From Candidatus Sulfotelmatobacter sp. (GTDB taxonomy: Bacteria > Acidobacteriota > Terriglobia > Terriglobales > Acidobacteriaceae), in the NCBI GenBank assembly GCA_025462865.1, contig JAOAPI010000056.1, forward strand, positions 1 through 64,000: DNA of 64,000 nucleotides, in the 5' to 3' direction. Positions 15,752 through 23,940 of the stretch are shown piece after piece. Both the position numbers and the translations under genes were made by a program. The notes beneath the pieces are model-generated. The model had not been told where the DNA came from. It saw nothing but the letters and a program-made list of their open reading frames with translations, and did not search any database. Position 1 is the stretch's first letter. Every line of letters begins with the position of its first letter.

Positions 15752-17323
15752 TCACTTTTTCTTCGCAGCTGCGGCGGCTCTTGCGGCGCGTTCCTGCAAG
15801 GCTAAGGTCACTACTTGCAGCATGTCGTCCTGCGGGGCGGGCTTACCGGTCCAGATTTCGAACTGGCGGGCGGCCTGGTGGACGAACATTTCAATTCCGG
15901 GAATGATTTGCGCGCCGCGCTCTTTGGCCAGTTGCAGCAGGCGCGTTTCGGGTGGATCGTAAATCATATCGAAGACGTAGCGCGCGTTGATTTCCTTTTC
16001 CTGCAGCGGCGTCTCCCGCGTGTTGCCCATTCCTACCGGCGTGGCGTTGATGATCACATCGAAGGCATACTTCTTAAGGTCAGCTCGTTTTATCGCGCGC
16101 GCATGGGCCCGCCGGGCAAGCTTCTGCGCCGGTGCGAGGCTGCGGTTGAGAATGTAAACCTCGGCTCCGCGTTCTTTGAGGCCGAAGACTGCGGCACGGG
16201 CTGCGCCTCCAGCGCCAAGCACCAGGATCTTTGCATCCTGCAAAGTGCTCAGGCGGCGCTCGAGAGGGCGGACAACTCCGGAAGTATCCGTGTTGAAGCC
16301 ATACAGTTTGCCGTCCTGGGCGCGGACCACGGTGTTGCACGCGCCGATCTTTGTGGTGTGCGAGTCGGTATTGTCGAGGTGCGGAAGGATAGCTTCCTTA
16401 TACGGCATCGTGATGCTGAGACCGTGGATGGGAATCTCGCGCACGCAGTTGAGCAGGTCCTTAAGCGTTTTGGCATGCAGTGCCAGGTAGACGGCATTAA
16501 CGTTCTCGCGGCGGAATGCCGCGTTCATGATCGCGGGAGAGAGCGAGTGGGCTACGGGATCTCCGGCAACTCCATAGACGCGGGTGGCGGCATCGACGGA
16601 TTCGATACGATAGACGCTGCGCAACTCCTGCGCGGTGACCTGGCCCGGGGCGGTTTCCTCGCCAGGTCCGGTTGAGGCGAAGGTGAAGGCGCTGCCTGCG
16701 CGTACTCCGAGTACTCGGCTGATGATGCCCTGTTCACCCATGCACAGGCCGACCAGGGGCTGTTTGTCGGCTTCGCGTCCCAGAAACTCGATCATGGAAA
16801 CGTTATCGGAAAGAGTGACGGCAGTGCTGACGATCTTGTAGAAGTCGGCAGGGAAGGCGCGCATCTTTTCCAGAGTTTCATCGAGCTTTTTCGTGCCCCG
16901 AAAGTCATGAAAAGAAAGAATAAGCGCCGAACGGGTACGCAGCTTCTGCAACTGCGCCGGCTTGCATTTGACTGCGGATTGGAGTTCGACGTCGACCAGT
17001 TGGCAGCCTGCGGCTGAGGCTTTGGCCAGGATATCGAGCTGAGAAGCGATGGAACCCCGAAACTTGCCTCCACTGGCGGCGCGGCGGCAGGTGGCGATGA
17101 CGGTTGTTCCAGGGTGAGTTTCGAAGAACTGTTTGATCTTTGGGATCGCCAGCCCGGACTTTGAAATGTGGTCCAACCTGAACTCCAGGAAGGGGTTGTC
17201 GCGAATTAGAGAGTCCGCTTTGCTGATTAGTTCGGAGGGGTCAGTCGCGGTAATCGCAACACATACCCTCGGAAGACGCAGGGGGAGTAAGCGAGGCGTA
17301 TAGCTGGTGGCGGCAGAAATCAT
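15752..17323 (-). CDS. aroDE: Bifunctional 3-dehydroquinate dehydratase / shikimate dehydrogenase
   Basis: 523 residues. The N-terminal 240 are a type I dehydroquinase: FLEFRLDHISK, VIATCR, LILSFHDFRGT and the Schiff-base lysine in DFYKIVSTAVTLSDN. The C-terminal 270 are shikimate dehydrogenase: VAHSLSPAIMNAAF, ITMPYKEAILPHLDN, NTDTSGVVRPLE, the NADP fold VLGAGGAARAAVFGL and NATPVGM. It carries out steps three and four of the shikimate pathway to chorismate. The fusion resembles that of plants and some bacteria. The extreme C-terminus is an Ala/Lys tail (RAARAAAAAKKK). The tryptophan genes lie about 8 kb away. Confidence 0.96.
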   Translation of the reverse strand: MISAATSYTPRLLPLRLPRVCVAITATDPSELISKADSLIRDNPFLEFRLDHISKSGLAIPKIKQFFETHPGTTVIATCRRAASGGKFRGSIASQLDILAKASAAGCQLVDVELQSAVKCKPAQLQKLRTRSALILSFHDFRGTKKLDETLEKMRAFPADFYKIVSTAVTLSDNVSMIEFLGREADKQPLVGLCMGEQGIISRVLGVRAGSAFTFASTGPGEETAPGQVTAQELRSVYRIESVDAATRVYGVAGDPVAHSLSPAIMNAAFRRENVNAVYLALHAKTLKDLLNCVREIPIHGLSITMPYKEAILPHLDNTDSHTTKIGACNTVVRAQDGKLYGFNTDTSGVVRPLERRLSTLQDAKILVLGAGGAARAAVFGLKERGAEVYILNRSLAPAQKLARRAHARAIKRADLKKYAFDVIINATPVGMGNTRETPLQEKEINARYVFDMIYDPPETRLLQLAKERGAQIIPGIEMFVHQAARQFEIWTGKPAPQDDMLQVVTLALQERAARAAAAAKKK

Positions 17324-17527
17324 CGATAGGTTCGGCGCGAATCTTACAGGGGGTTAATTGCAGATGCAACAGGGATTCGTAAATTGCCCGAAAAACCCTA
17401 TTTCCCAGAGCCTCTGACACCCTCGTAACCTTGACCCCCTCTTACCCCCTTGTTACCGTCGCAATTGAAGCCTGCTTCCATGGCGTATTGCTGGAGAGGA
17501 GGCGTGGTGTCTCTTCTCGGAGGTAAC

Positions 17528-18493
17528 ATGAAGAAAATAGGATTGTTATTGTTATTGGCAGCGACCGTAGCCGGGGCCCAATCAACCGGAGATGGGAGTG
17601 CGGCTTCCTCAAACACCCCGGAGGGCACAGCTTCCTCGTCCGTTGGCTTTCCCATTCAGCGCGTGCTGACGCCCACCTACGCGGACGTATACTGCGCTGG
17701 TTTCATTAGCCGGCAGACCCTGCCCGACGCTAACTTCGTCGCTGGCGGGTTGCAGACGCCGCAAGCCACGAAGTTCGTAAATGGCGATGTTGTCTACCTA
17801 AGAGGGTCAGGCTACAACCTGGGGGCGCAATACGAGATTGTGCGCGCCCTGCGGGATATTAATGAGTACGAGATGTTTCCGGGGCAGCGGAAGATGCTCA
17901 AGGCTACGGGACAACCCTACGAGGAAGTCGGCCGTGTGCGCGTAATCGATATCCGCAGCAAGTCAGCGGTTGCGTTGGTCGAATACTCTTGTGATCCGAT
18001 TAATCCTGGGGACACGGCGATTCCCTTCGCCGAGAAACAGATGCTGTCCTTTCACGCACCGCTTCGGTTCGACCGGTTCATGCCAACTGGTAGCAAGGTT
18101 TCTGGACGGATTGTCATGGCCAAGGATTTCGACTCGTACCTGGGAACCGGGCACAAAGTTTACCTCAATTTGGGATCGAACCAGGGCGTGAAGGTGGGCG
18201 ATTATTTCCGCGCGGTACGAAGCTATGAAGCCGACCTGAACGATCCCGTAGATTCGCTTTCTTTCAAAGCTGCGGTCAGTGAAGACACGCAGAAGAAGGA
18301 ACCGTCAGTGGATCCGCACATGTTCACGAAGTCCAACGGCCCGGTGATTCACGTCCGGGATCTGCCACGCCGCGCGGTCGGAGAACTCATTGTCATCGGG
18401 ACCACTCCTACCACGTCAACTGGGATGATCGTATTTGCCATGGAGGATGTGCACGCCGGCGATGGCGTGGAATTGGATGATCAGGCACAGTAA
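17528..18493 (+). CDS. Secreted protein of unknown function with a FlgT-C-like domain
   Basis: The start is set at the ATG 17528 with GGAGGT seven bases before it; the track adds 26 unlikely residues. The 321-residue product has a signal peptide (KKIGLLLLLAATVAGAQ), a Ser/Thr-rich linker and a beta-rich body. The segment KVYLNLGSNQGVKVGDYFRA followed by VGELIVIGTTPTTSTGMIVFA resembles C-terminal domains of flagellar assembly protein T-like proteins, but the match is by eye and weak. Probably periplasmic or outer-membrane associated. Monocistronic. Confidence 0.7.
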   Translation: MKKIGLLLLLAATVAGAQSTGDGSAASSNTPEGTASSSVGFPIQRVLTPTYADVYCAGFISRQTLPDANFVAGGLQTPQATKFVNGDVVYLRGSGYNLGAQYEIVRALRDINEYEMFPGQRKMLKATGQPYEEVGRVRVIDIRSKSAVALVEYSCDPINPGDTAIPFAEKQMLSFHAPLRFDRFMPTGSKVSGRIVMAKDFDSYLGTGHKVYLNLGSNQGVKVGDYFRAVRSYEADLNDPVDSLSFKAAVSEDTQKKEPSVDPHMFTKSNGPVIHVRDLPRRAVGELIVIGTTPTTSTGMIVFAMEDVHAGDGVELDDQAQ

Positions 18494-18495
18494 AG

Positions 18496-18750
18496 GCAGT
18501 GGTCAGTGATTAGTGGTTAGTGGCCAGCAAGACACGGCTGCTAAGTTTCGCAAGTGCATAGACAATAGACAGGGAAGCTGGGGACGGGAAACCGTCCCCA
18601 ATTTGTTGGGGCAATGTTCGGTGGTCAGTGATTGGCGGTTACGCCTCCAGATGTGTCAGGGATATTGCGCCGAGAGATTCCAGTCAGCCGCAGCAGTTAG
18701 CGTCCGGGTGCAAGTTCTGATCACTAATCACTGGTCACTGGCCACTGCTC
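18496..18750. repeat. Paired inverted repeats of the GTGGYCAGTG family (locus 2)
   Basis: The left arm at 18496-18530 (GCAGTGGTCAGTGATTAGTGG) and the inverted right arm at 18717-18750 (TCACTGGTCACTGGCCACTG) lie between convergent genes. A third partial copy lies near 18619-18640. The right arm overlaps the end of the AMMECR1 gene. Confidence 0.8.
18580..18599. repeat. GNRA-capped hairpin between convergent genes
   Basis: GGGGACGG-GAAA-CCGTCCCC: perfect 8-bp stem with a GAAA tetraloop, followed by AATTTGTTGGGG. It could terminate transcription of the upstream gene or be a dispersed element. Confidence 0.55.
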
Positions 18751-19407
18751 CTCACTCTCGTCGCCGAAAACTTCTGCGGTAAAGGCTTCAACAGTCGCGC
18801 CTTTCTGCCAGGCGTCGAGCGGCAATCCGGCTTTGCGGCAGGTTTGTTCCAGAAATGTTGTACGGTCCCAGTCGTGCTCCACCGGCACTTGTGGAAGCAG
18901 CAGGCCACGGCGACCCTGCCAGGTGATGAGAAGTCCGTGACGCCCAACCTCAATCTCCTCGACCTTGATCGGTTGCGGAGGCGAAAGAATACTTAGCTCA
19001 ATCTGGAGTTGATGACCCTCTTCCCGAGTGACCGGAGGGAAGCGGTTGTCGTCGAAAGCGGCGGCCCGCGCCGTTTCGGCTACGGCCCGATACACGGGAG
19101 ACTTGGGCAAGACGTACCCGACGCAGCCGCGCAATTCTCCGCGCAAATAGAGAGAAGTGAACGCTCCGCGTGGGTCCGCAAAATGAGAAGTGGGGATATC
19201 CAGAGAAATTTCGCGGTTCTCGAGCGCCGCAGAAATGGAATCGTGCGCCAGCCGAAGCAACAGTCGGCGTTCCTCGGGTGAAAATTCTTGAACGGATATT
19301 TTCTGGCCGGAAGATGCACAGGCCACCGGTTTGTCGCCTTCAGCTCCGCGAAGTTCTGAGGAAACTTCTTTTGACGACGAATTATGTTGTAGGCGCCACA
19401 TCGGCAT
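18724..19407 (-). CDS. AMMECR1 domain protein
   Basis: 227 residues. The AMMECR1 domain covers about 42-215: LDIPTSHFADPRGAFTSLYL, then LRGCVGYVLP, AFDDNRFPPVT, IELSILSPPQPI and LLPQVPVEHDWDRTTFLEQT. The strongly conserved LRGCxG motif is present. AMMECR1 proteins occur in all domains and their biochemical role remains unsettled; bacterial copies are often near MEMO-like or radical SAM genes, not seen here. The start overlaps the 3' end of pgsA by 26 bp, suggesting coupling. The C-terminal residues (EEQWPVTSD) are encoded by an intergenic repeat. Confidence 0.92.
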   Translation of the reverse strand: MPMWRLQHNSSSKEVSSELRGAEGDKPVACASSGQKISVQEFSPEERRLLLRLAHDSISAALENREISLDIPTSHFADPRGAFTSLYLRGELRGCVGYVLPKSPVYRAVAETARAAAFDDNRFPPVTREEGHQLQIELSILSPPQPIKVEEIEVGRHGLLITWQGRRGLLLPQVPVEHDWDRTTFLEQTCRKAGLPLDAWQKGATVEAFTAEVFGDESEEQWPVTSD

Positions 19408-20062
19408 CTGCCGCCCGCGAAGCGGACTGCGGCTTTTGGCGGCGGCTTAGGACGAAAGCGCGGCGGCGGCGCTTGGAAACGCGCCGGTCAATCTTCGACC
19501 AGAACGCGGCAAAGTAATCGATGGCCGAGATCAGCGAAACGCAGACTACAAACCAGATTGCGGTGTAGGCGATCCAGTGCACGGGAAAGATAAAGTGTCC
19601 ATAAATCGGCCACTCTTTCCATCGATGGTCGAGAATTACCGCGACCACGGAAACAATCTGTACCACCATCTTGAACTTGCCGAGCTCGCTGGCTTCAATC
19701 GTGAAGCCGCCCGAAGCAGCGATAGAGCGCAAACCGCTTACTAGAAATTCACGGCCGATAACAATTACTGCGATCCATGCGGGCACGAGGCTGGGATTGA
19801 ACTGCACCAGAGTAACGAAGGCGGCGGCGATCAGAAGTTTGTCGGCCATGGGATCGAGCAGAATGCCCATGGTCGTAATCTGGCCACGCTTGCGCGCCAG
19901 GTAACCATCAATCCCGTCCGTCATGGAGGCAGCGATGAAAATTATTGAGGCGAGTAATTCTTTAGCACCGTGCTCGCTGCTGAAGTGATTGGTAGACAGA
20001 ATCCAGATCAGCAGAGGAATGCTGCAGATGCGGATCAGCGTGATGGAATTCGGCAGGTTCAC
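19382..20062 (-). CDS. pgsA: CDP-diacylglycerol--glycerol-3-phosphate 3-phosphatidyltransferase
   Basis: 226 residues starting at a GTG. It has the CDP-alcohol phosphotransferase signature DGIDGYLARKRGQITTMGIL followed by LDPMADK, which fits DGx2ARx8Gx3Dx3D, and several membrane segments (ITLIRICSIPLLIWIL, LLIAAAFVTLVQ, VPAWIAVIVIGREFLVSGL). It makes phosphatidylglycerolphosphate, the precursor of phosphatidylglycerol and cardiolipin, at the inner membrane. The C-terminus is longer than in E. coli and ends in an Arg-rich tail that overlaps the AMMECR1 gene. It is preceded by the GNAT gene with a 130-bp gap. Confidence 0.94.
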   Translation of the reverse strand: MNLPNSITLIRICSIPLLIWILSTNHFSSEHGAKELLASIIFIAASMTDGIDGYLARKRGQITTMGILLDPMADKLLIAAAFVTLVQFNPSLVPAWIAVIVIGREFLVSGLRSIAASGGFTIEASELGKFKMVVQIVSVVAVILDHRWKEWPIYGHFIFPVHWIAYTAIWFVVCVSLISAIDYFAAFWSKIDRRVSKRRRRAFVLSRRQKPQSASRAADADVAPTT

Positions 20063-20193
20063 CGCGGCTCAGCAAGGTTCCGGAAGGCGACCGGAAGATA
20101 ATCTGATTATCCTCCACGAGGAGAGGGAACGCAATCATGTGCAGTTCCGGCGAGAGATGCAGCCGTGCCTTCTCAAAAATTTTACAAGAATGC

Positions 20194-21006
20194 TTATAAA
20201 ACACCTTCCAGACGCCACTTAGTGCGCGTGTAAGCGATCCGGAAGCCTTTACGCTCGGCATTTCGTTGGGAGTTGCTGGCTGCCTCGGCAACCATCATTG
20301 CCAGGTCGCAACCGTGATCCCGGGCGTAGCGCAAGCGTTCGGCCAGGAGCGCGGCCTGCAGGCCTCGACGGCGCAGCTCCGGGACCGTAGCCGCGCCCCC
20401 GAATAGAGCTACTCCTTCATGCATGGAGAGCACTCCCGCTGCGCCGGGTTGACCATCAACTTCAGCCAGGAAGCACACACTGTTTTCCCGAGCGGAGGAG
20501 ATGTCGCCGAATTGCAGCAGAAAATCCTTAAGCTCGGGATGATCGTGCGACCAACCCCTCATGCTTATATTGTTCCAGAGCTGCGCCTCTTCCGGCGCGA
20601 CAACGCATACGTTGGTGTTGTCGGCACGCTCCGAAGCGTTAGTTTCAACACCGCGGTAGAGAACGTTGCTGATCTCGACCGGTCTGTAGCCACGGGCGCA
20701 AAGCAAACTCAAGGCAGGGATGCCCACCAGCGGACTCACTTCATGCAGCACCGACGCCCCGCGATCGAGAAAGAAGCGTTCAATCGTGTCGAGCGTGGAC
20801 GCGGTCAATTCCTCGAAGAGGCCGAGTCCAAAACTTTGGGTGGTTGGAGAGTCGATCCCATCGAAGACGGCGTACGCGCCTGCGCACTCAATCCATTCCG
20901 AGCCGCTGTTGGGAAATACCCGGCGCCGTGCTTCGGCGAACTGAAGGCACGCATGGCCTTCGGCACGCTCTAAGCGGCGTGAGAGCGAGACATCGGAAAA
21001 CAACAT
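20194..21006 (-). CDS. GNAT-family N-acetyltransferase
   Basis: 270 residues. The C-terminal half has a typical GNAT acetyl-CoA site: GVALFGGAATVPELRRRGLQ, AALLAERLRYARDHGCDLAM, then SNSQRNAERKGFRIAYTRTK. The N-terminal half (to about 130) looks like a second, degenerate GNAT fold with an ALLSL..RGYRPVEISNVLYR segment, suggesting a tandem-GNAT architecture. It transfers an acetyl group to an unknown amine. It precedes pgsA on the same strand. Confidence 0.85.
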   Translation of the reverse strand: MLFSDVSLSRRLERAEGHACLQFAEARRRVFPNSGSEWIECAGAYAVFDGIDSPTTQSFGLGLFEELTASTLDTIERFFLDRGASVLHEVSPLVGIPALSLLCARGYRPVEISNVLYRGVETNASERADNTNVCVVAPEEAQLWNNISMRGWSHDHPELKDFLLQFGDISSARENSVCFLAEVDGQPGAAGVLSMHEGVALFGGAATVPELRRRGLQAALLAERLRYARDHGCDLAMMVAEAASNSQRNAERKGFRIAYTRTKWRLEGVL

Positions 21007-21021
21007 TTCAGTGGAGCTCCA

Positions 21022-21396
21022 CTACTTCGGCTGGGCCGGGGTCATGGCGGTGGGCTTCGGCTGGGCCGGGGTCATGGCGGTGGGCTTCGGCTGCTTAGCG
21101 ATGACCTGGTCCTTAATCTTCTCGTAGGTAGATTGGGGAATAATCTTCTTGTGAACGAGATCTAGTTTTGTGCGATACGGGCGTCCGTCGATAATTTTCT
21201 GCGCGTAAACGTCTCCGATGCCGGGCAAGGCCTTGAGCTGGTCTTTGGTGGCAGTGTTGAGATCGAGTTTGTCGGCGGCGGAGGCTTGAGGCGCGGCCGC
21301 TGCAAAAGATTGGATGGGAATAGCCGCCTGCAGGAAGGAGAATGCGAGCAGTAGAGAGAGAATGCGTAACATCAACTTTCTGTATTTAGAATTCAT
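21022..21396 (-). CDS. Secreted ComEA-like helix-hairpin-helix protein
   Basis: 124 residues. A signal peptide ([20 protein letters not shown]) is followed by a helix-hairpin-helix module: [20 protein letters not shown] and [18 protein letters not shown], as in the ComEA DNA-binding domain. ComEA-type proteins bind incoming DNA in the periplasm during competence; a short HHH protein alone cannot be assigned that role firmly. The C-terminus carries two identical [10 protein letters not shown] repeats. It lies 12 bp downstream of the gdhA stop on the same strand. Confidence 0.85.
   Translation of the reverse strand: MNSKYRKLMLRILSLLLAFSFLQAAIPIQSFAAAAPQASAADKLDLNTATKDQLKALPGIGDVYAQKIIDGRPYRTKLDLVHKKIIPQSTYEKIKDQVIAKQPKPTAMTPAQPKPTAMTPAQPK
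21025..21093 (-). repeat. 30-bp tandem repeat, 2.3 copies
   Basis: Two identical copies of a 30-bp unit starting CTTCGGCTGGGCCGGGGTCA on the plus strand (21025-21054, 21055-21084) plus 9 bases of a third. It encodes the Pro/Ala/Thr tail of the HHH protein. Exact identity suggests recent slippage. Confidence 0.9.
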
Positions 21397-21408
21397 AAGT
21401 CGTCCTGA

Positions 21409-22686
21409 CTAGGCATAAATTCCGCGCTGGCGAATTGTGTAGGCAACGCGGTCAATGGCCAGCATGTAAGCAGCGATACGGTTGTTGACCTTATGAGTCT
21501 CGGCGTAGCGGACCACATCGCCGAAGGATGAGATCATGATTTCTTCCAACTGCTCGTTGACCACCGATTCTTTCCAGAAATAGCCCTGGCGGTCCTGCAC
21601 CCACTCGAAGTACGAAGTCGTCACGCCACCGGCGTTGGCCAGAATGTCAGGGATAACGAATACTCCTTTGTCTGTCAGAACATCATCGGCAGCTGACGTA
21701 GTGGGGCCGTTTGCGCCCTCAGCCAGAATGCGGCACTTTACGCGATCGACGTTGCGCGAGGTGATGACGTTCTCGGTCGCCGCAGGGATGAGGATTTCGC
21801 ACTCTGTCGTAAGCAGTTCGGCTGGGTCATACTTCTCCGCGTCGGGGAAGCCATGCACCGTTCCGTTTTTCTGGCGGAATTCGACCAGCTTGTTCAGGTC
21901 GATTCCATTCTTGTTATAAAGGCCGCCACCCACTTCGGCGATTCCCACAACTTTGTATCCGCCCTGATACATGAGTTGGGCGGCGTTCGAGCCCACATTG
22001 CCGAAGCCTTGCACGATGACGCGACTGCTTTCGCGCGACAGGCCAAGCTTCTTGATGGCCTCGTCGCAGACCACCATCACGCCGCGGCCAGTCGCTTCCC
22101 GGCGTCCTCGGGAGCCACCGATGTTGATTGGTTTCCCAGTGACGCACGCCGTCACGGTCTGGCGCATGTGCATGGAGTAGGTGTCCATCATCCACGCCAT
22201 GATCTGTTCGTTGGTGTTAACGTCCGGAGCAGGCACGTCTTTTTCGGGACCGATGAATTCGATCAGTTCCGAGGTGTAGCGCCGCGTCATGCGCTCGATT
22301 TCGCCCATCGACATCTTATGCGGATCGCAGATCACGCCGCCCTTGGCGCCGCCGAAAGGAATGTTGACTACGGCGCACTTCCAGGTCATCCAACTGGCTA
22401 GCGCACGAACTTCATCGAGAGTGACATCAGGTGCATAGCGGATGCCGCCCTTGCCCGGACCCCGCGCAATCGAGTGCTGAACGCGAAATCCGGTGAAGAC
22501 CTCCAGATGGCCGTCATCCATCTGGACCGGGATGTACACAGTAAGTTCACGGTTGGGATATCGCAGAACGCGCCACAGGCCGTCATCGAGATTGAGCTTC
22601 TGCGCAGCCAGGTCAAATCGCGCCCGCTGCGATTCCCATGGATTGCTTTCTTTATCGACCTGCGGCGGCGTGGTCATGGTAGTCAT
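21409..22686 (-). CDS. gdhA: Glutamate dehydrogenase (Glu/Leu/Phe/Val dehydrogenase family)
   Basis: 425 residues, normal for the hexameric class. Motifs include [40 protein letters not shown] (catalytic Lys region), [17 protein letters not shown], the nucleotide fold [16 protein letters not shown] and [11 protein letters not shown] near the end. It interconverts glutamate with 2-oxoglutarate and ammonium using NAD(P), linking nitrogen and carbon metabolism. The ATG at 22684-22686 begins [11 protein letters not shown]. The HHH gene lies 12 bp downstream and may be co-transcribed. Confidence 0.96.
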   Translation of the reverse strand: MTTMTTPPQVDKESNPWESQRARFDLAAQKLNLDDGLWRVLRYPNRELTVYIPVQMDDGHLEVFTGFRVQHSIARGPGKGGIRYAPDVTLDEVRALASWMTWKCAVVNIPFGGAKGGVICDPHKMSMGEIERMTRRYTSELIEFIGPEKDVPAPDVNTNEQIMAWMMDTYSMHMRQTVTACVTGKPINIGGSRGRREATGRGVMVVCDEAIKKLGLSRESSRVIVQGFGNVGSNAAQLMYQGGYKVVGIAEVGGGLYNKNGIDLNKLVEFRQKNGTVHGFPDAEKYDPAELLTTECEILIPAATENVITSRNVDRVKCRILAEGANGPTTSAADDVLTDKGVFVIPDILANAGGVTTSYFEWVQDRQGYFWKESVVNEQLEEIMISSFGDVVRYAETHKVNNRIAAYMLAIDRVAYTIRQRGIYA

Positions 22687-22784
22687 AGATGTGATCTCCG
22701 GGATGATTGCGGTTCAAGATGTTGGCCGACACCGGAACGAATTCCCGGAGTGAATGGGCAAACGTTTCGAGTATATGAGGCGGG

Positions 22785-22952
22785 ATGGCAGCGAAGCAAG
22801 GCGGAGGGCCGCGATGGAATCCCATAATGAAACAGTTGGAGCAACTCCATGAAATATTAAGCCGGCAATCGCAGCTGGGAGAGGAATTGCTATCCAAGGG
22901 CGCAGACTTTGCCCATACAGATGTTCCGCGCGGGGCATCAGGGACGGCCTGA
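22785..22952 (+). CDS. Possible small protein of unknown function
   Basis: A 55-residue frame below the track's length limit: MAAKQGGGPRWNPIMKQLEQ and then LHEILSRQSQLGEELLSKGA. The body is an amphipathic helix. AGGCGGG lies close upstream. It is divergent from gdhA and overlaps the end of the MBL gene by 15 bp. Without homologues to compare it may be spurious. Confidence 0.35.
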   Translation: MAAKQGGGPRWNPIMKQLEQLHEILSRQSQLGEELLSKGADFAHTDVPRGASGTA

Positions 22953-23786
22953 TTGGGTCCGGGCGTTCAAGCTGATCTCCATTCCCTCAGCGGCCGCCCG
23001 CACTTTGGGGTAGTAGTTGCGCGCTTCGTGCACTACTTTGTCGATCACTGCGTCAGTATGCTCGGGATCGTGATGAAACAGCACGAGCTCTTTTGCTCCA
23101 CTCTCCATTACTACATTGACGGCTTCTCGCCAGTGGCTGTGTCCCCAGCCACGCCGGCGTGCTTCATATTCCTCGGGAAGATACTGCGCGTCGTAAATGA
23201 GTACGTCCGCTCCTTCGGCCAGCTTGCGCACGGCTTTGTCGAAGGCGGCGTCACCGGGTTCGTTGTCAGTGGCGTAGACGAGAATTCCATCTTTGGTTTC
23301 GAGGCGGAAGCCCATGCATCCCTGAGGATGGTTGAGCCATGCGGTTTGCAGTTGGACGCCGTCTTCGATCGTGATGCGGCCACTCTCGATGTCATAGAAG
23401 TCACGGCGAGCTTTCATCTGGCCGATCTCCACGGGAAAATATGGCGCGGCCATCTGATCGGACAGAACCTGTTTGAGACTGCGCGTTCTGGTGGAACACT
23501 GGAAGAGGAAGCGGTTTTCCGCATTCTCATACAGAGGACGGAAAAACGGCATGCCCTGAATGTGGTCCCAATGAAAGTGTGAAACAAAAACGTGAGCGGA
23601 GAACGGCTTCTCGCCAAACTCGCTTTGGAGTTGCTGGCCGAGTACGCGGAATCCGGTACCGCAATCGAAAATGTAAATGCGGTCGCCGAGGCGAACTTCG
23701 ACACAGGAGGTATTACCTCCATAGCGCATGTTTTCGGGTTGTGGGGTTGGCGTGGAGCCGCGCACGCCCCAGAACTTAATCCGCAT
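22938..23786 (-). CDS. MBL-fold metallo-hydrolase
   Basis: The family start MRIKFWGVRGSTPTP is at 23786 (282 residues); the track begins 15 codons earlier and neither start has a clear Shine-Dalgarno. The metal motif VSHFHWDHIQGMPFF is a full HxHxDH, with further ligands in LNHPQGCMGFRLE, ATDNEPGD and the terminal LFHHDPEHTD. It belongs to the subgroup of beta-lactamase-fold proteins near phosphodiesterase PhnP/RNase Z-like enzymes; some relatives hydrolyse cyclic nucleotides. Substrate unknown. Divergent from trpE. Confidence 0.88.
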   Translation of the reverse strand: MRIKFWGVRGSTPTPQPENMRYGGNTSCVEVRLGDRIYIFDCGTGFRVLGQQLQSEFGEKPFSAHVFVSHFHWDHIQGMPFFRPLYENAENRFLFQCSTRTRSLKQVLSDQMAAPYFPVEIGQMKARRDFYDIESGRITIEDGVQLQTAWLNHPQGCMGFRLETKDGILVYATDNEPGDAAFDKAVRKLAEGADVLIYDAQYLPEEYEARRRGWGHSHWREAVNVVMESGAKELVLFHHDPEHTDAVIDKVVHEARNYYPKVRAAAEGMEISLNARTQSGRP

Positions 23787-23940
23787 AGGCTTGCTACTGT
23801 ATCTGGGCCTGATTCCTTGGGATGATCCCATCTATCTTCGGACGATGGGGAGCATTCGTCAATTGCCGGAGTGGTTCGCGGATTACTATTTCGGAGACTG
23901 TCGAAGCTTAGGACTAATAATTTACTGACTTTGATTTTGC

